From: Phoronis australis
Lineage: Eukaryota > Phoronida > Phoronidae
DNA: 64,000 nt
Direction of reading: 5' to 3'
Assembly (NCBI GenBank): GCA_002633005.1
Contig: NMRA01000008.1
Span: 270,156 to 334,155 of the forward strand
In this document: piece after piece, positions 13,087 through 24,914 of the stretch
How positions within the stretch are numbered: position 1 is the first letter of the stretch
Layout of the letters: each line of letters starts with the position of its first letter
Program-made: the position numbers and the translations under genes
Notes under the pieces: generated by a model
The model's database searches: none
The model's input: the letters and a program-made list of their open reading frames with translations, nothing else
Told to the model about the DNA's origin: nothing

Positions 13087-13525
13087 GCCCCAGTAGATAC
13101 GGTGGTCATCCCATAGGCCTTCCATATGCCAGAAGCTTTTCAGCGAATTATATAATACCTCACACCACTGGTTAACCCATACAAATCATGTTGCTTTTAA
13201 AAAGTATATGCGTCACCTTTTGTTCATAGAGGAGCACCTTAGGAGGTCATTGATGTCTTTAACTCTTTCCAGTTTGAGCAAACACTGCTACAATCACACT
13301 TATTTCACACAGTATTTTTCGTTATCAGAAGAGGAAAACATGCACATTAAACAACCTCCTATGCCCGGCAGCGCGGCAGTCCTAAAGGGGTCCCTCTCTT
13401 GGCTCTATGCGCAAAAGGTACACACATAGCAACATGGTTTTGATGGTTTAATCAGTATGAGGCATAATTCGCTGAAAAGCTTCGAGCATTTGCCTATGGC
13501 ATGGGATGGCCACCGTCTCTACTAA
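13087..13525. repeat. inverted repeat with arms of about 85 bp
   Basis: The left arm (13087-13176) and right arm (13441-13525) share AGAAGCTTTTCAGCGAATTA and, inverted, ACGGTGGTCATCCCAT against the right arm's ATGGGATGGCCACCGT. The stretch between encodes nothing recognisable. Confidence 0.7.
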
Positions 13526-13548
13526 CTGTATATAGTCTATAGTACTTT

Positions 13549-14129
13549 CTCGCTGGTTCCCTGCGTGCCCCAAGGTGGGGCGGTAGCCGCGCCAACATGC
13601 AGAATCACTTAATTTTCGTCAGGAAATTTGTTTACACCGGCATTTCTGATAGGCTAGTCGAATTCTCAACAGGCAGCGCTTTACGCAAACAAACTGGCAT
13701 AGACTGCAGTGTAAATACGGTCTGTTGGGCAGACAAATCGGTGTTTAAAATTTATGTTCAGGAAATGTGAATCCTAGAAATTGTGGTTGCGCCGTTTCGG
13801 AGCACTTGCATCTTTCTACTGTCTATGACTTTTGTTTACGATACTGTCCTGTATTCACACAGTATGAATAACACACCGTTAAATCGGCCAGGTATGTGTT
13901 TATTGCACATGTACGTGCTTCAAGTACGCGGCTATTAAACATCACTATGCAGAAACGAAATAGTTACTGCGACGCCACTTGCATGACAAGGCTAAAAATC
14001 ATTCAGTCCGCCATTTTTTCACGTTTTTTTAAAGCTAACCAATGACTGCCGAGGTTACATCAACCCATGCTAAAGCGCGTGCTACTGCGTGATACATGCG
14101 TGCTGGCTAGGCACGTAGGGACCAGCGAG
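13549..14129. mobile_element. 581-bp inverted-repeat element with 9-bp target duplication
   Basis: Ends in inverted repeats CTCGCTGGTTCCCTGCGTGCC (13549-13569) and its near-complement (14110-14129). It is flanked by perfect direct repeats TAGTACTTT at 13540-13548 and 14130-14138. A 9-bp duplication is typical of Mutator-like elements. No transposase frame, so non-autonomous. Internal sequence is CpG-richer than the surroundings. Confidence 0.8.
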
Positions 14130-14281
14130 TAGTACTTTGTCTCTGGGACCAGTCGAGACAGTGGTACTGTTTTGCCCTCCCATGACCCTGTCGTCTGTGT
14201 GTCAGTCATGTCATTGAGTGATTGGCATTATCTGTGCATAGGCACCTTTGATCAGTCCCCCGACGATATACTATTATATAC

Positions 14282-14460
14282 CGTAATCGTTCGGGTTAAC
14301 GCCCTGGGCGGTTAAATTGGCAAACCCAAAAAATCGGGGGTGGGCGGTTAACCAGACATGGGCGCTTAAACGTGAAATTTCAAGAAATCCAGGGTGAGCG
14401 GTTAACCGAACATGGGCGCTTATTACGACAGGCAACCGCCCTTGGCAGTTAATCTTACCT
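14282..14460. repeat. GC-rich block with GCGGTTAACC motifs
   Basis: GCGGTTAACC-GACATGGGCGCTTA-like sequence occurs twice, 56 bases apart (about 14343 and 14399). Inverted relatives (GGGCGGTTAAA, CAACCGCCCTTGG) lie at the edges. Probably a small transposon remnant. Confidence 0.5.
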
Positions 14461-15173
14461 CGTGATCTAAGTCCCCACAACACACACGCACTCGGAACGC
14501 GTAGCACTTTTCAAAGACCGTTATCGTCACGTCGCCACATGACGGGGAAAATGTCATAACAGCGGATGATCCCAACAAAGGTTCTCTTGCCCTCAGATTA
14601 GTTATTCACTCTATTAAATTTACAGAATTGCTGAGTAATAGCCCCGTGCCGTCCTGCGGTCTTGTTACTTTGCCCTGCGCAGCGCAGACGACCAGAGACC
14701 ACGCAGCCTCTACTTGGATTGCAAATATTTCAACACGTGACCTTGCTAAAGTGCGCGCGTGCAAGCTTCACTTGTTGCAGAGGTCACAGCAGACATCAAA
14801 TTTATGGTTACAGTCTCGTACTAGCTGCCAAATTCATAGTCAGAGAGCAGTTTTAAAATTAGTTGTAATAAAAGTTTGATAAACTTAACTCAGATGTTTT
14901 TTGTGTTTGGGATGTCGACACTCCGTGACTCAATGACATTTTCAGCGTATGGTTCTGCGGCTAGCTTTTTTATCTCGACCGCCCGGCATTGCTCACTTGC
15001 CGTTGNAAATTTGTTGCGAACTCGCTGGAGCAGGACACTGTAAATGCTTATCAGAAGAAAGAAAAATTGCTCATGGTTTTCTGAACCCCTGTTTTATGTA
15101 AATATATTGTTTTGTGTTTGATGTGGACTGCTGAAGTGAAGCACCCGTGGAATTCCTTGTCCCGATACGTGTC

Positions 15174-16274
15174 CAGGGCTCGACATTAACGGAAGTCCGA
15201 CTGCCCGGGACAACCAATTTGTTGGTTCGGACAAGCTCATGGCCGAGCAGCTTGTCCGACAGGACAAGGCAAAGAATTTTTCTGCGAACGTTCTTCGCAC
15301 TATATTAAGATTCCAAAACGTGCGCAACTCAATTACCTTTCAGTGACAATCAAACTTGGTTTAGCGGAACCGGGACCTTGCCTTACTATGGCGGTAAAAT
15401 ACCCGAATTCTCATGCTCTTTACTGAAGGAGACACAATTGTTTCCTTTGGCTCACGCGCGGAACTCATATTGGCATGTACGGATCACTGAGACAGCGTTT
15501 GTCGAATGTAATTCATTTGCTATAGAACTTGACAACCAACAAAGCAGTACTTGACAAGGATATCATGTCTGTGGCCAATCTTTCTGTGATTCCCCGTGAC
15601 AGTACACGAAGCATAACCACCCTGAGTATGGAAATAAGAAAAGACATGGTCCATTGTGACAAGCCAACTTGTGTCGCTGTTCTCGTCTTGGTTAAACGCA
15701 TGTTTTTAATGACTTTCTCTCCAGACACCAAAATAGAAGCGCCCAACCAAAGACAAGAGCCCAAAAAAATCAACTTGTCATTAGTGCGAGTCGAATATTT
15801 TGTCCATGTTCTACGTGGTCAAAAATTTATTTTTTTGAAATTTTGATTTGCTGGATGACTTTTTACAAGATGTGTTTTTGCTTCATTATTTTGGCAGCTG
15901 ACCGAGTACCCCTATTGCCCAATTGTAGTATCGTCCGATTGTTGAGCAGGTGCTTTGAACAACAGCGTTGTTGGCTTTGAACTCAAAAAGAAATATACAA
16001 TGCATATAAAATGTTACATTGTTCAAAGTATTCAATAAGAAGGCCTGTTAATCATTAACAGTGCTGGGTTGCCTAAGTTCAAAGTATTCAGTACTGAAGA
16101 AGACCTGTCAGTCATTAGCAGGTGCTTGGTTGCCAAACTGTCCAGCAAATCCTTACACAATCAAGTGCTTCCCTTAAAAATACACCACAAACTAGCTGAG
16201 TCTTGCTTGATCTGCCTTTTCTCTCAAGAAACTTGCCCACTGAACACACGCTAAAAAGATAACGTCGAGCCCTG
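15174..16274. mobile_element. 1.1-kb non-autonomous DNA transposon, CAGGGCTCGAC ends
   Basis: Left end CAGGGCTCGACATTAACG; right end is the complement of CAGGGCTCGACGTTATC. Flanked by direct repeats GTGTC (15169-15173 and 16275-16279). The CAGGG ends resemble hAT-type elements, although hAT usually makes 8-bp duplications. Internal open frames of about 100 codons are not recognisable transposase. It contains a two-copy tandem repeat near 16021-16137. Confidence 0.75.
16021..16137. repeat. two-copy tandem repeat, period 57
   Basis: GTTCAAAGTATTCA...GGTTGCC occurs twice with moderate divergence, inside the 1.1-kb transposon. Confidence 0.7.
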
Positions 16275-16279
16275 GTGTC

Positions 16280-18622
16280 ATACCTTGTACGGTGTATTGG
16301 AGACGATCAGAAGCTGTCAGGATGCCTGTGGCCTTGGACTGGTGCAAAACAGTAACCAAATACCTCCTTACATGTAGGGGTTTGACAATAGTCAGCTAGA
16401 TGGCTGGCTACAATGAAGTAAGATTTTCGCTTGTTTAGTGTGACATCATTTCAACTCGGATGTTTTGGACCCAGTCAAATAAAATCAAAATGCCAAAATG
16501 AAAACTATTAATAATCAGGCCAGTTATAGGTAGCGCTATAAACTACTAAGCGCTATGAAAATTATTACCTGGTCATGGACCTTGTCTATTGACTAGTGCA
16601 ATCTGGCTTGGGAACTCTGCAGGAACGTAAGCATACAATTTGGGTACAATACTTGAACACATTCATGTAACTTAGTAAACATTTCAACAGAGGCGCTAAA
16701 TTTCCCGTGGTTACCTGAATCGGAAAAAGTCCAAGACCTACAATTTTTTAAAATGTGATGTAACTGTACATTTCTATTCCTATTGTGGGTCAACGCATCT
16801 TATTAGTGGCGGATGTTTCATCACTAACCATCCGAATATATATCCACTGCACTCTGTACAACAAACCCAGTTACTAAGTGAAGTTATTGACAGGTTTACC
16901 TACATTCCTATTGTTTAGTGTACTTTATTCTATTAATAACAAATAAGTTGATTGACTGAAATGCATGAGGCCGAAGACATCTTCAGGCAATGTGCTACTT
17001 TTCACTACTTTGGTTACACCTTGATTGTTTTTACACAATGGTGTATGGAGGAAACCGTTTTTGAGAGCAGGAACATGTAGCGATCCCAGGATTTTGTTGC
17101 CTGTGGTTTGAACTGCTATTTGAAACTGACCATGTATCTTCACCTAAAGGTGCATGCTCTGTTTAGATGGTTAGAAAATGAAAACTGAATTTGGCTTTTT
17201 ATGCACTTGTAAAGTAGGGCTCATAATATTCTTTACCGCACCATAATGTTCAATTTCTGCCTTGTTACATGAACATGGTATGTCATTTTTTACCTTAATT
17301 TCCTGAAATCCGAACACATAAGCGCAGTGTGCTTTGTCCAACATTTTTCAACATACAAACATCACAAGATCGCGAACACTGATATTTCTAAGTTACAAAC
17401 AGTTGAAAAAATTTAATTATTTTTGTGATCGTAATCCAGAAAGATTACCCTGCTTTCAGGGTGAGTCGTATACCTTTAAATTGTGTTTAATGTAAATTCC
17501 TTATGTCTGTTAACTACCAGCAATAGAAGTTCTTGATTTTACCTAGCAGTACATATGTTATAGACATTTAGTGCTGCAAAAGCTATTCAAACTGTAGTAA
17601 AGCAGTTGAAGATTTTGCAATTTCATCAGGTACATGTCTATAATTTTGTTACTTTGTTCAAAATGGTATGTTAGCTATTTATTTGTTTTACACAAAAATA
17701 TTTGCTGGCATAATGTTTTTGTTGTGAATAGCTGATTTTTGTCTTCATCACTAAATAATCAATGTTTACCACGTGCTGTTCAATGATTGCTGTCAGAAGA
17801 GCGTTACTGTCTTGTTGCTGTATAGAACAAGCCATGTTATTACAGTAAATGACTACTTTTTGATGAGAAACTCCAGGCGTGGAAACAATTCTGTGGTCAT
17901 GCCTCTAAATTCTAGCCATAATGAGGCTTTCCATGCCGTGCCAGAAATCCTCCATACCGGTTGACCACACTCCAGCCTTGGGGATCAGATTCCTTTCTCA
18001 GATTTTAAGTCTGGGTGAGGAGTCTACCCTGGGGCTAGAGTTTGATCACTGTGTATGCAAAATTTTTCACTCTTGCATAGAGTATTATAAGGTACACAGG
18101 TGTGGGGATTTGCAATGCGAGGTTTGGTGTCTGGTGGTCGGCAACTGGGGCTTGGAGGAATTTAGAAGCACCAATAAGCGTGGAATTGGTTTCCAACCCT
18201 GAAATTTGACAAAATAGAATTTGGTTTATCCTCACAATCTTATTTTAAATAGGTGAAAAGTCACCATAACATATATTGACGTTCACTTGTACACAGTAAA
18301 AAATGTGGTCATGATAAAATCCACATCTGAACACAGTGAATCATGCATGTAGTTAACAATTGATTCATTGAAAGTATTTGATACTTTTGTTCCATAAAGA
18401 AATATGGTGTCTAATATTACCAGTTGTTTGAGTAACTTGTACTAGAAAATTCAATTTTCTTTTGAGTCTTATTTCACTTTTTCTTTACAATATCAAACAG
18501 ATGACCCAAACTGAAAGCCTGTGTATAGTTGGCATACACCAAAGGTTTAGTTCTGCATTTATCATATTGTTTTATTATGCTGGTGCATACTTTCTTAGTG
18601 AACAACTGTGTTTTTATTCCAG
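16280..18622. other. intergenic or 5' intron, nothing seen
   Basis: AT-rich, no convincing exon or repeat structure. The region 17920-18230 has overlapping open frames on both strands without splice support. Confidence 0.5.
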
Positions 18623-18808
18623 GAAGATCAACAAGTAATGTTAATACCGGCGCCATGGCAACCAGACCAAACTGGTGCAGCTCTTTACCTCAGGTCTTGG
18701 CAACGACACATGCGTGTAACCCACAATCGCGTGCCTCGCATCAAAGTGTACCTGTTGAAAAGCAAAACATGGTATCATGTCAGCAATGTAGACAAGACAT
18801 TGTTAAAT
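18623..18808 (+). CDS. candidate exon, possibly 5' part of FBXO41 or a separate gene
   Basis: Acceptor TTTTTATTCCAG, donor AAAT/GTAAGT, 186 nt. Two frames are open. The phase-0 frame reads EDQQVMLIPAPWQPDQTGAA and continues in frame into the candidate exon at 22997. Another frame has an ATG in good context (GCGCCATGGC at 18655). It may be untranslated leader of FBXO41. No homology recognised. Confidence 0.4.
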
Positions 18809-19989
18809 GTAAGTAATGTAACAATAATTGAACTTAATTTTTCTAATCTTATTACTTTGCAAGTTGTCATTTGGCAAGTTTATTATTAAAGTTAATGCTA
18901 TTTCAACAAAGAGAATAGCTTTCGGGTGTTTTACCTTGTACGTTTTTGGGACATTTTCACCAATAGAGGGACAGTATGTATACTTAAGAATGTTTTATGT
19001 ACATATGAGCATAGTCATTTATCTTTACTCTCTTTATCGCGGAATTTCAATGTTTTATGCGACATCATCTGAACATACATGTTCTTGCCCAATTCAACAA
19101 GGGTATGTCTCAGATACCGGCTGTTTACATTCCCTGATAGCAGTACTCAGCAGCAGATAAGGTTACTATTCATTAGAGATAAATGTGGTTATACTTAGCG
19201 TGCCTTTTTTGGTCCACACAGATTGAAGACGGCTAGGAAATGAAGTTGGATAACTTGAGTAACTTTTGTGATGATTTTGTGACGTCTTTGTTCAAGAAAG
19301 ATGTTCCTCCTTAAGGTAACGGTGTTTCTTTGTTTTGGTGGAAGTCACTTAGTGATGAGCTTTTTAGTTTAAGTGTTAATTAGACATCTTAAAGAACTGT
19401 AATGATTTGTAAAATCCACTTGGATGAGATTATTTCTGTGGTGTTGCATATGGATTTTGTCTCTACGTTTATTACTGAACCATGAGTTTGTTTCATGAAA
19501 AAGTAAATTACGACAGATATTTGGTTGTGCGCTCCCCTTGACAGCTGTTGAAGAAGGTTTAGCTAAGTAATTATGAGCATATCACAGTCTAGAAATAACG
19601 TATAGAAATTATCTCAATGTCTAGCACTTAATCTCTAAGATTTTACAATGTTAGTCAAGTGAGATTCGATTATTTTTCAGGAATAGTTTTGTGGAGCATA
19701 TGACCAGGTTTCTGACTTATGTTTCATGTCAGTTTTCATGAAACGAACCTATGAACTAATTTTATGACGTCAGTCTAATGCATTAAATGTTTCTGACCAG
19801 TTAGATGACAAAAAACTGATTAAAAAATGTCCCGTCTGTGTTGCTTGCTACTTGATTCTGATATGACTATGCTAAGGTTGACGTCACACTATTGGCATTG
19901 TTCAGATCTTAGAGAGGGGTTTAGTAATGTACAAACAAAATTTTTTGAGACGGTCAATCCGTATAGGGCAAATTTTATGCTCCCATATA

Positions 19990-20240
19990 TACGGTACAAT
20001 CTCGCTAATTTCTAGCAAAAATAATTGCCAACAATGCCCGTTGTTCATTTTTCAAGAGATTGTAACGATGTTGTGAATGCTCGCAATTTTTCCAAATATT
20101 GTGAGGTGGTAGCTGTGATACTAAACGTGAGCATAGAAATGCATTCCATGAGATGCTGCATTTCTTTCTTGAAAAATTTGATAAAAGAAAATTTCACTTG
20201 TCGGCCATATTGTGTCCTAATCTAGCGAGATTTTACCGTA
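19990..20240 (+). mobile_element. MITE, TACGGTAAAATCTC family, best copy
   Basis: Starts TACGGTACAATCTCGCTAAT and ends in the complement of TACGGTAAAATCTCGCTAGA; 251 bp. The interior has the family motif around TTTTTCAAG and CACTTGTCGGCCATATTGTG. No coding capacity. Confidence 0.8.
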
Positions 20241-20254
20241 CGTGTGCGTACATT

Positions 20255-21090
20255 ATACTTTCATCTTCATATGTTCAGCGTTTGTTGCTGTATCTCCAAA
20301 ACTGCTCGATGGATTTAGTAATGTGAAATTTTGCAGACATGTTGCTATCACGGATGGAAGAGCACAGTCTAAATTTGGGCTGTACTTGACTTCTGCTGTG
20401 CTCTCTAGTGGTAATTTTAATTATTTTCATTGCAACTATATCTACTTATAGTTCCTAGACAAACTGTCATGAAATTTAGCTAATGAAGTTCTGTTATGGA
20501 GGCGATGACACCTTCCATTTTCAGCCAAATTCTACATAATCTGACCAATTTTCTAAATCGCTTGAGAGATCATTATGAAAATTGGCAGATGTGTTCCTGA
20601 TGTGAAGACCACGGCTGACGTTGATTTTGGGATGGGCCCTACTACTGTGGGTTCCTCTAGTGACATTTTTGTCTTTGCAGTTGTGGCTATATCTTCTTAA
20701 CGCTTTGCAAGTTTACAACTGCAATGGCTGACAACTACTTTTGGATGGATCTGACTGCTGCTGTGCCCCTTAATAGCAACTGTAGTTTTTTAGTCTGTGG
20801 CTGTTTCTTCATATTTGCTTGGCAGATTTTCATGAAATTTTGCAAATACTTTGTCTATTAGTAAGACAGTGACGCCTTCCCATTTTCAGATGGGTCTTTG
20901 CAAGTTTGGCAAATGTGTTCCTAGGAACTTTATAACAGGTGGATTATAACTGCTAATGCTTCCCAGTGGCAAATTTATTTTTTATATTTGCCTCTGCATC
21001 TGTATAGAACCACGATGGATTTTCATTAAATTAAGCAAAATAGTTCTGTTTTATGTACAGAAGAGGACAATGGATTTGCATTTTTGTATG
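20255..21090 (+). repeat. degenerate tandem array, inverted copy of the same family
   Basis: On the plus strand blocks such as CTGCTGTGCCCCTTAATAGC, TTTTCATGAAATTTTGCAAA and TGACGCCTTCCCATTTTCAG recur with the same order and spacing as the complement of the 54.9-56.2 kb array. Confidence 0.65.
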
Positions 21091-21254
21091 AATTCAATAT
21101 ATTTATTCTGTGTTATCTAGTTGCCATTTCTATGGTACTAATGAATTTTCTTTGAAGCATACGGTTTGCAGTGCAGTTGAAGGCGCATTTCAATGCTTTG
21201 CATTGCTCTGGTCACTTGACATGCGTCTGTTTATTGGTGTCAGCCTCGACAATA

Positions 21255-21349
21255 GTCTGATATAACGTGCCTGTATTTTGAGAACCAATTTTATGCCGAT
21301 TATTCCGTGGAGAAAACTGGCTCGCAAAATTCGGCACGTTATATCAGAC
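21255..21349. repeat. 95-bp fold-back element
   Basis: Left arm 21255-21292 and right arm 21313-21349 are near-perfect complements: GTCTGATATAACGTGCC then ATTTTGAGAACCA. Related arms occur at about 25546-25592 and 48880-48946. Confidence 0.75.
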
Positions 21350-21989
21350 CATTACATTCAGCCTCTCTATCCACTAAATTGCATGAAAGGTCATTTTAAA
21401 TTGCACAGCTGTGTTCCTATTGAGTTGAATATGGCTGATGTTGATTTTAAGACATGTTTAAAGTTGACCTATTCTGATACCCCAGTGGCACTCCTTAAAA
21501 AATTTTGCAATGTTTCTGATCTATATTATTCAAAGCTTTTGAAAATATGCTATAGTCTGTAGAAAAGTGACCTTTCTTAATTAAAATTTCAATTCTTGTG
21601 TGTGTGTGATGGGTATTGGATGGTTTTGATGTGAATACTCTTTATTTACTTTAATGTTTCAAATCATTAACAGCAGTGGATCTATCATTTTTCTCCCCGA
21701 CACGATTTATCAGCAACATTACAATCAGTTTTCAACATTTAAAATTTTACAACTTTTTATGTTTACAAGTCCCTTAAGCAAAGTAAATTTGTCAAATGCA
21801 GATGTTGCACATGAAGATTGGAGGAAGCACATGTTACCTCCCTACAGTTGAACTGAAGTGATTTAATAATTAGTCTATTGTATGGCATTGGACAGCTGTT
21901 CCTCATCTCTCCCAGCCGCAACTGCTGAAAATCCAGGGTGGGAAAACAATCCTCAAGTCTAGACTAATGACCACTCTGATGAGAGAGGA

Positions 21990-22060
21990 GGCAGTGTGGC
22001 CTAGTGGGATAAGTGTGCGCTTCTTTTACTCAAGGTCCTGGTCTTAAGACCCATTATGGC
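21990..22060 (+). repeat. tRNA-like (SINE) sequence
   Basis: GTGGCCTAGTGGGATAAGTG resembles an A box. The B-box region (GGTCTTAAGACCC) is decayed. No intact acceptor stem. Confidence 0.4.
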
Positions 22061-22996
22061 TGATGCTAAGCTCTTGAGTCAGGTTTCTAGCTCCTTCGCT
22101 CAGTTTTATCTATAGCAATAAAGCATAAAAGTGATTTCAGATGATCAGTGCAATGGGCCCAACTGAGCGGCCTCAGTGCACGTCTGGTACAACGTGTAGC
22201 AGACATGTACCAGACTGCCTGCAATCATTTTTTTACTATGGTGAGACCAGTTTTTAGTGTTCTTTTGGCTAAAAATACAATTCGCTGAATTCCCGTGGGG
22301 CCTGTTCCACTATAAAATATCAGAAATTGACAATATCTTTTTTTCACAGAATCTAAACAATGACCTTCAACCAGTTATAAGTTTTGGGGTATGGTAAGTC
22401 TCTGTAAAGATGTCACAAAGTTATGGCGTTTTAGTGAAGCAGGCCTCTGACACTTACCGGTATTTACTGTACAGTGTATGTAACAGTTGACAGCACAGCT
22501 GCTTAACTTGGGATGATCACTGTGTAAATTATACCAGTTGTGTTTGCTTAGAATGAGTTACAAAAACTGTATCCCTTGTGGGGGTCTGTTAAGTCGAGTA
22601 TTTTCAATCAAATGCCAAGGACTGCAACAGTCATGATTCAGCCATTTATTCTCTACCTTTAGAGAGCCAGCAACATGCAGCACTCCTAGCAGCACAAGTC
22701 GGAACTACTTTCATATCAAATTCGATCTCATAACAAAGTCAAAGGATCAGTAACTGATATTAAAGCAGGCTGGGTGGGTGGATACACCAAACAAGCAGGC
22801 TTTTTCTTCCAAGTCTTGTGACCTGCCATTCAGTGTAAACACAACAGTTGGCGATTGCTGTAGTTGGCTCATTTACTGTGTGACTCTCGTAGCTAATTGG
22901 CTAGATTATTCATGGATTCATCTACTGGGTCGTTCCTTACTCCTAAAACAGAACTTCCTTTTAGCATAACTACATATTTGGTGTGTCTCATTCCAG

Positions 22997-23062
22997 GCTA
23001 GCGACTGTGCAGAACCATCACACACCCCGTGGACCACTTGTTGGGTCCCACCCTCCTTACAG
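22997..23062 (+). CDS. candidate exon, 66 nt, same strand as FBXO41
   Basis: Acceptor CTCATTCCAG and donor ACAG/GTGAGA are both strong. Size is a multiple of three and it is open in phase 0 (ASDCAEPSHTPWTTCWVPPS). If spliced to 23972 the phase-0 frame stops after eleven codons, which favours a 5' UTR exon of FBXO41. Confidence 0.4.
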
Positions 23063-23971
23063 GTGAGAGCGTCTGCTGTTACTATTTGATGGGGAACAGT
23101 TGTTTTTGTTTGTTATGTTTAGCAGCAGGTAATTTTTGAAATATTGCTGTTTTGGTAGAAACTGTTAAGCTACACTGGATTAAATGTAAGCAAATTCATT
23201 TTAAGTATGACAAAAAAGCCTCAGTGATACTAGCTAAACTTTCTGGCTCTATTTATTGATTATTAATACTTAAAGTAACTTGTGAGACTGGTGCTGATTG
23301 GATACACTTTTTTGCAAGTGTTCAAATAGTGGCCTTGTGTTCATTGCAGATATTAATTTCATAATTTTTAATCTTCTAGTTGAGAAATTCTGTAATTCTT
23401 TTATTGAATTTGCCAATTGGTACATTTTAGTATCATTAAACACGTTACTAAGTACATTTCTCTACTCGACACCTGATTGGTCACTCATATTTCCTTTTTT
23501 CACTATAATGTGGTCTAGTTCATTCAACCACCTACCTCGCTGTCCTAACCTAGGTTTTTTTTTCTGTTTTTTTCCACCTTCCTGGGTGCCTGTTTTAATA
23601 TCATTGTACACGCCGTTGGCGTTTTTTCCATGCCCATCTTGCAGAGTATTCTTCAGCTCTACTTAGGTCATAGTCCTCATCTTGTTTTACTCTGCAACGT
23701 AGCTCGTGACGTACCCCGGGCAAAGTAGATAATGATAAATATTGTTATTTTCGAGTTCATAAATTTTTATTTCTGTCTGCTTGTAATGTTCTCGCTTTAT
23801 CGACTGAATGAATTCATCATATGCGTATGGTCTCTAATTCAAATAAACAGTTGAATTATGACCGAAAAGTGACCCTTTTCTGTGGCATATATTCACATAG
23901 TGAATGGGATTAACCTGGAATGCAATTGTTCAAAGAAAAGAGAGGTTGTGTAGTATTTTATTCTTTTTCAG

Positions 23972-24914
23972 AGTCACAGTGCATCAATACTGCTGGAACA
24001 AAGATAACAAGAGGATGGCTATGGGCACTTGACATTAACCCCAGTTGGAAATAACCTATTGACAGCCCAAGGGCTCTTATGAATACCGACACCATGCCTT
24101 TTTCCTCCGTCCATGATATTCCCTTCCACTGCCCAAAGTGTGGCAGCACCAAAAACTTCGCCACGTTACTTTGCCTACAGAGCCACCTCATTTTGGAGCA
24201 TGCTTACCAAAATGGCCGCCGTTACACATCCAAACGTGCAGAAGTGTTGAAAAGTCAATTAGAAGCTTTCCAACCCCTCCAGTCGAGGATTCCAAGCGTG
24301 GATAGCTTGAGCAATGTACCGAGAAAGACTATTCCAGATAACCCTTTTACCAAGGTTCTGAAGGCAGACGTGTTTCACTGGCAACCGTGGGAATATGAAT
24401 TAAATGATGTTACTTCTTTGCAAAATCCGTATAGCAGTTCCCCTCAGCCATTTGTGCCTTCACCGAAACCACCTTTGCCAAATACTGGTGGACCAAATGT
24501 TGATAAAGTGGTTTATCAACACAGTGGAGATTTTGTCCCTTATGAGGACATTTTAAGCCAGTTTGCCCCAACTGTAGAAGATCTGAGAAACCGTAATAAA
24601 TTACGGCAGCTTCAAAATGATTTACTCAGCAAAGACATAAAATTGGCTGAACATCAGAAACGGTTTGAAATGTTTCAAAATGCACAGAAAGTTCTTCGCA
24701 ATAGCGAATCTGAGCGTTTACAACTGGATCTACAGCTGAAGGAAGCTCACCTCCAGCGGGCTCGGAGTGACCTTGAGAAGGTCACGGTGGATGCTCAGAA
24801 CCTCCGTCGAGAGAATGTGGAGACGGCCAGAGAGAAAGAAGCTTTGTGCCTCCAGGTGGAAGCACTGCAGCGAGACTTTGCAAGACAACATAAAGAAGTG
24901 GCTCAGAAAGAGAT
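23972..24914 (+). CDS. FBXO41: FBXO41 exon with start codon, zinc finger and coiled coil
   Basis: The acceptor at 23970-23971 follows a T-rich tract; 23972-24078 is 5' UTR and coding starts at 24079. The first residues carry a single C2H2 finger of form C-X2-C-X14-H-X4-H, as at the N terminus of vertebrate FBXO41. A proline-rich linker with PKPPLP follows, then a heptad-rich helix with many E, K, R, Q and L. The donor is GAT/GTGAGT after 24914, two bases into a Met codon. If the intron were retained the frame would stop at once (ATG TGA), so the end is well fixed. Confidence 0.93.
24015..24032 (+). promoter_or_regulatory. short upstream ORF in FBXO41 5' UTR
   Basis: ATG GCT ATG GGC ACT TGA, five codons plus stop, lies 46 bases upstream of the main start in the same exon. 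It could reduce initiation at the main ATG. Whether it is translated is not known. Confidence 0.4.

Noticed and set aside
23298-23666. 122-codon plus-strand open frame rich in Phe and Leu
   Set aside because: T-rich tract translation; no splice or similarity support.
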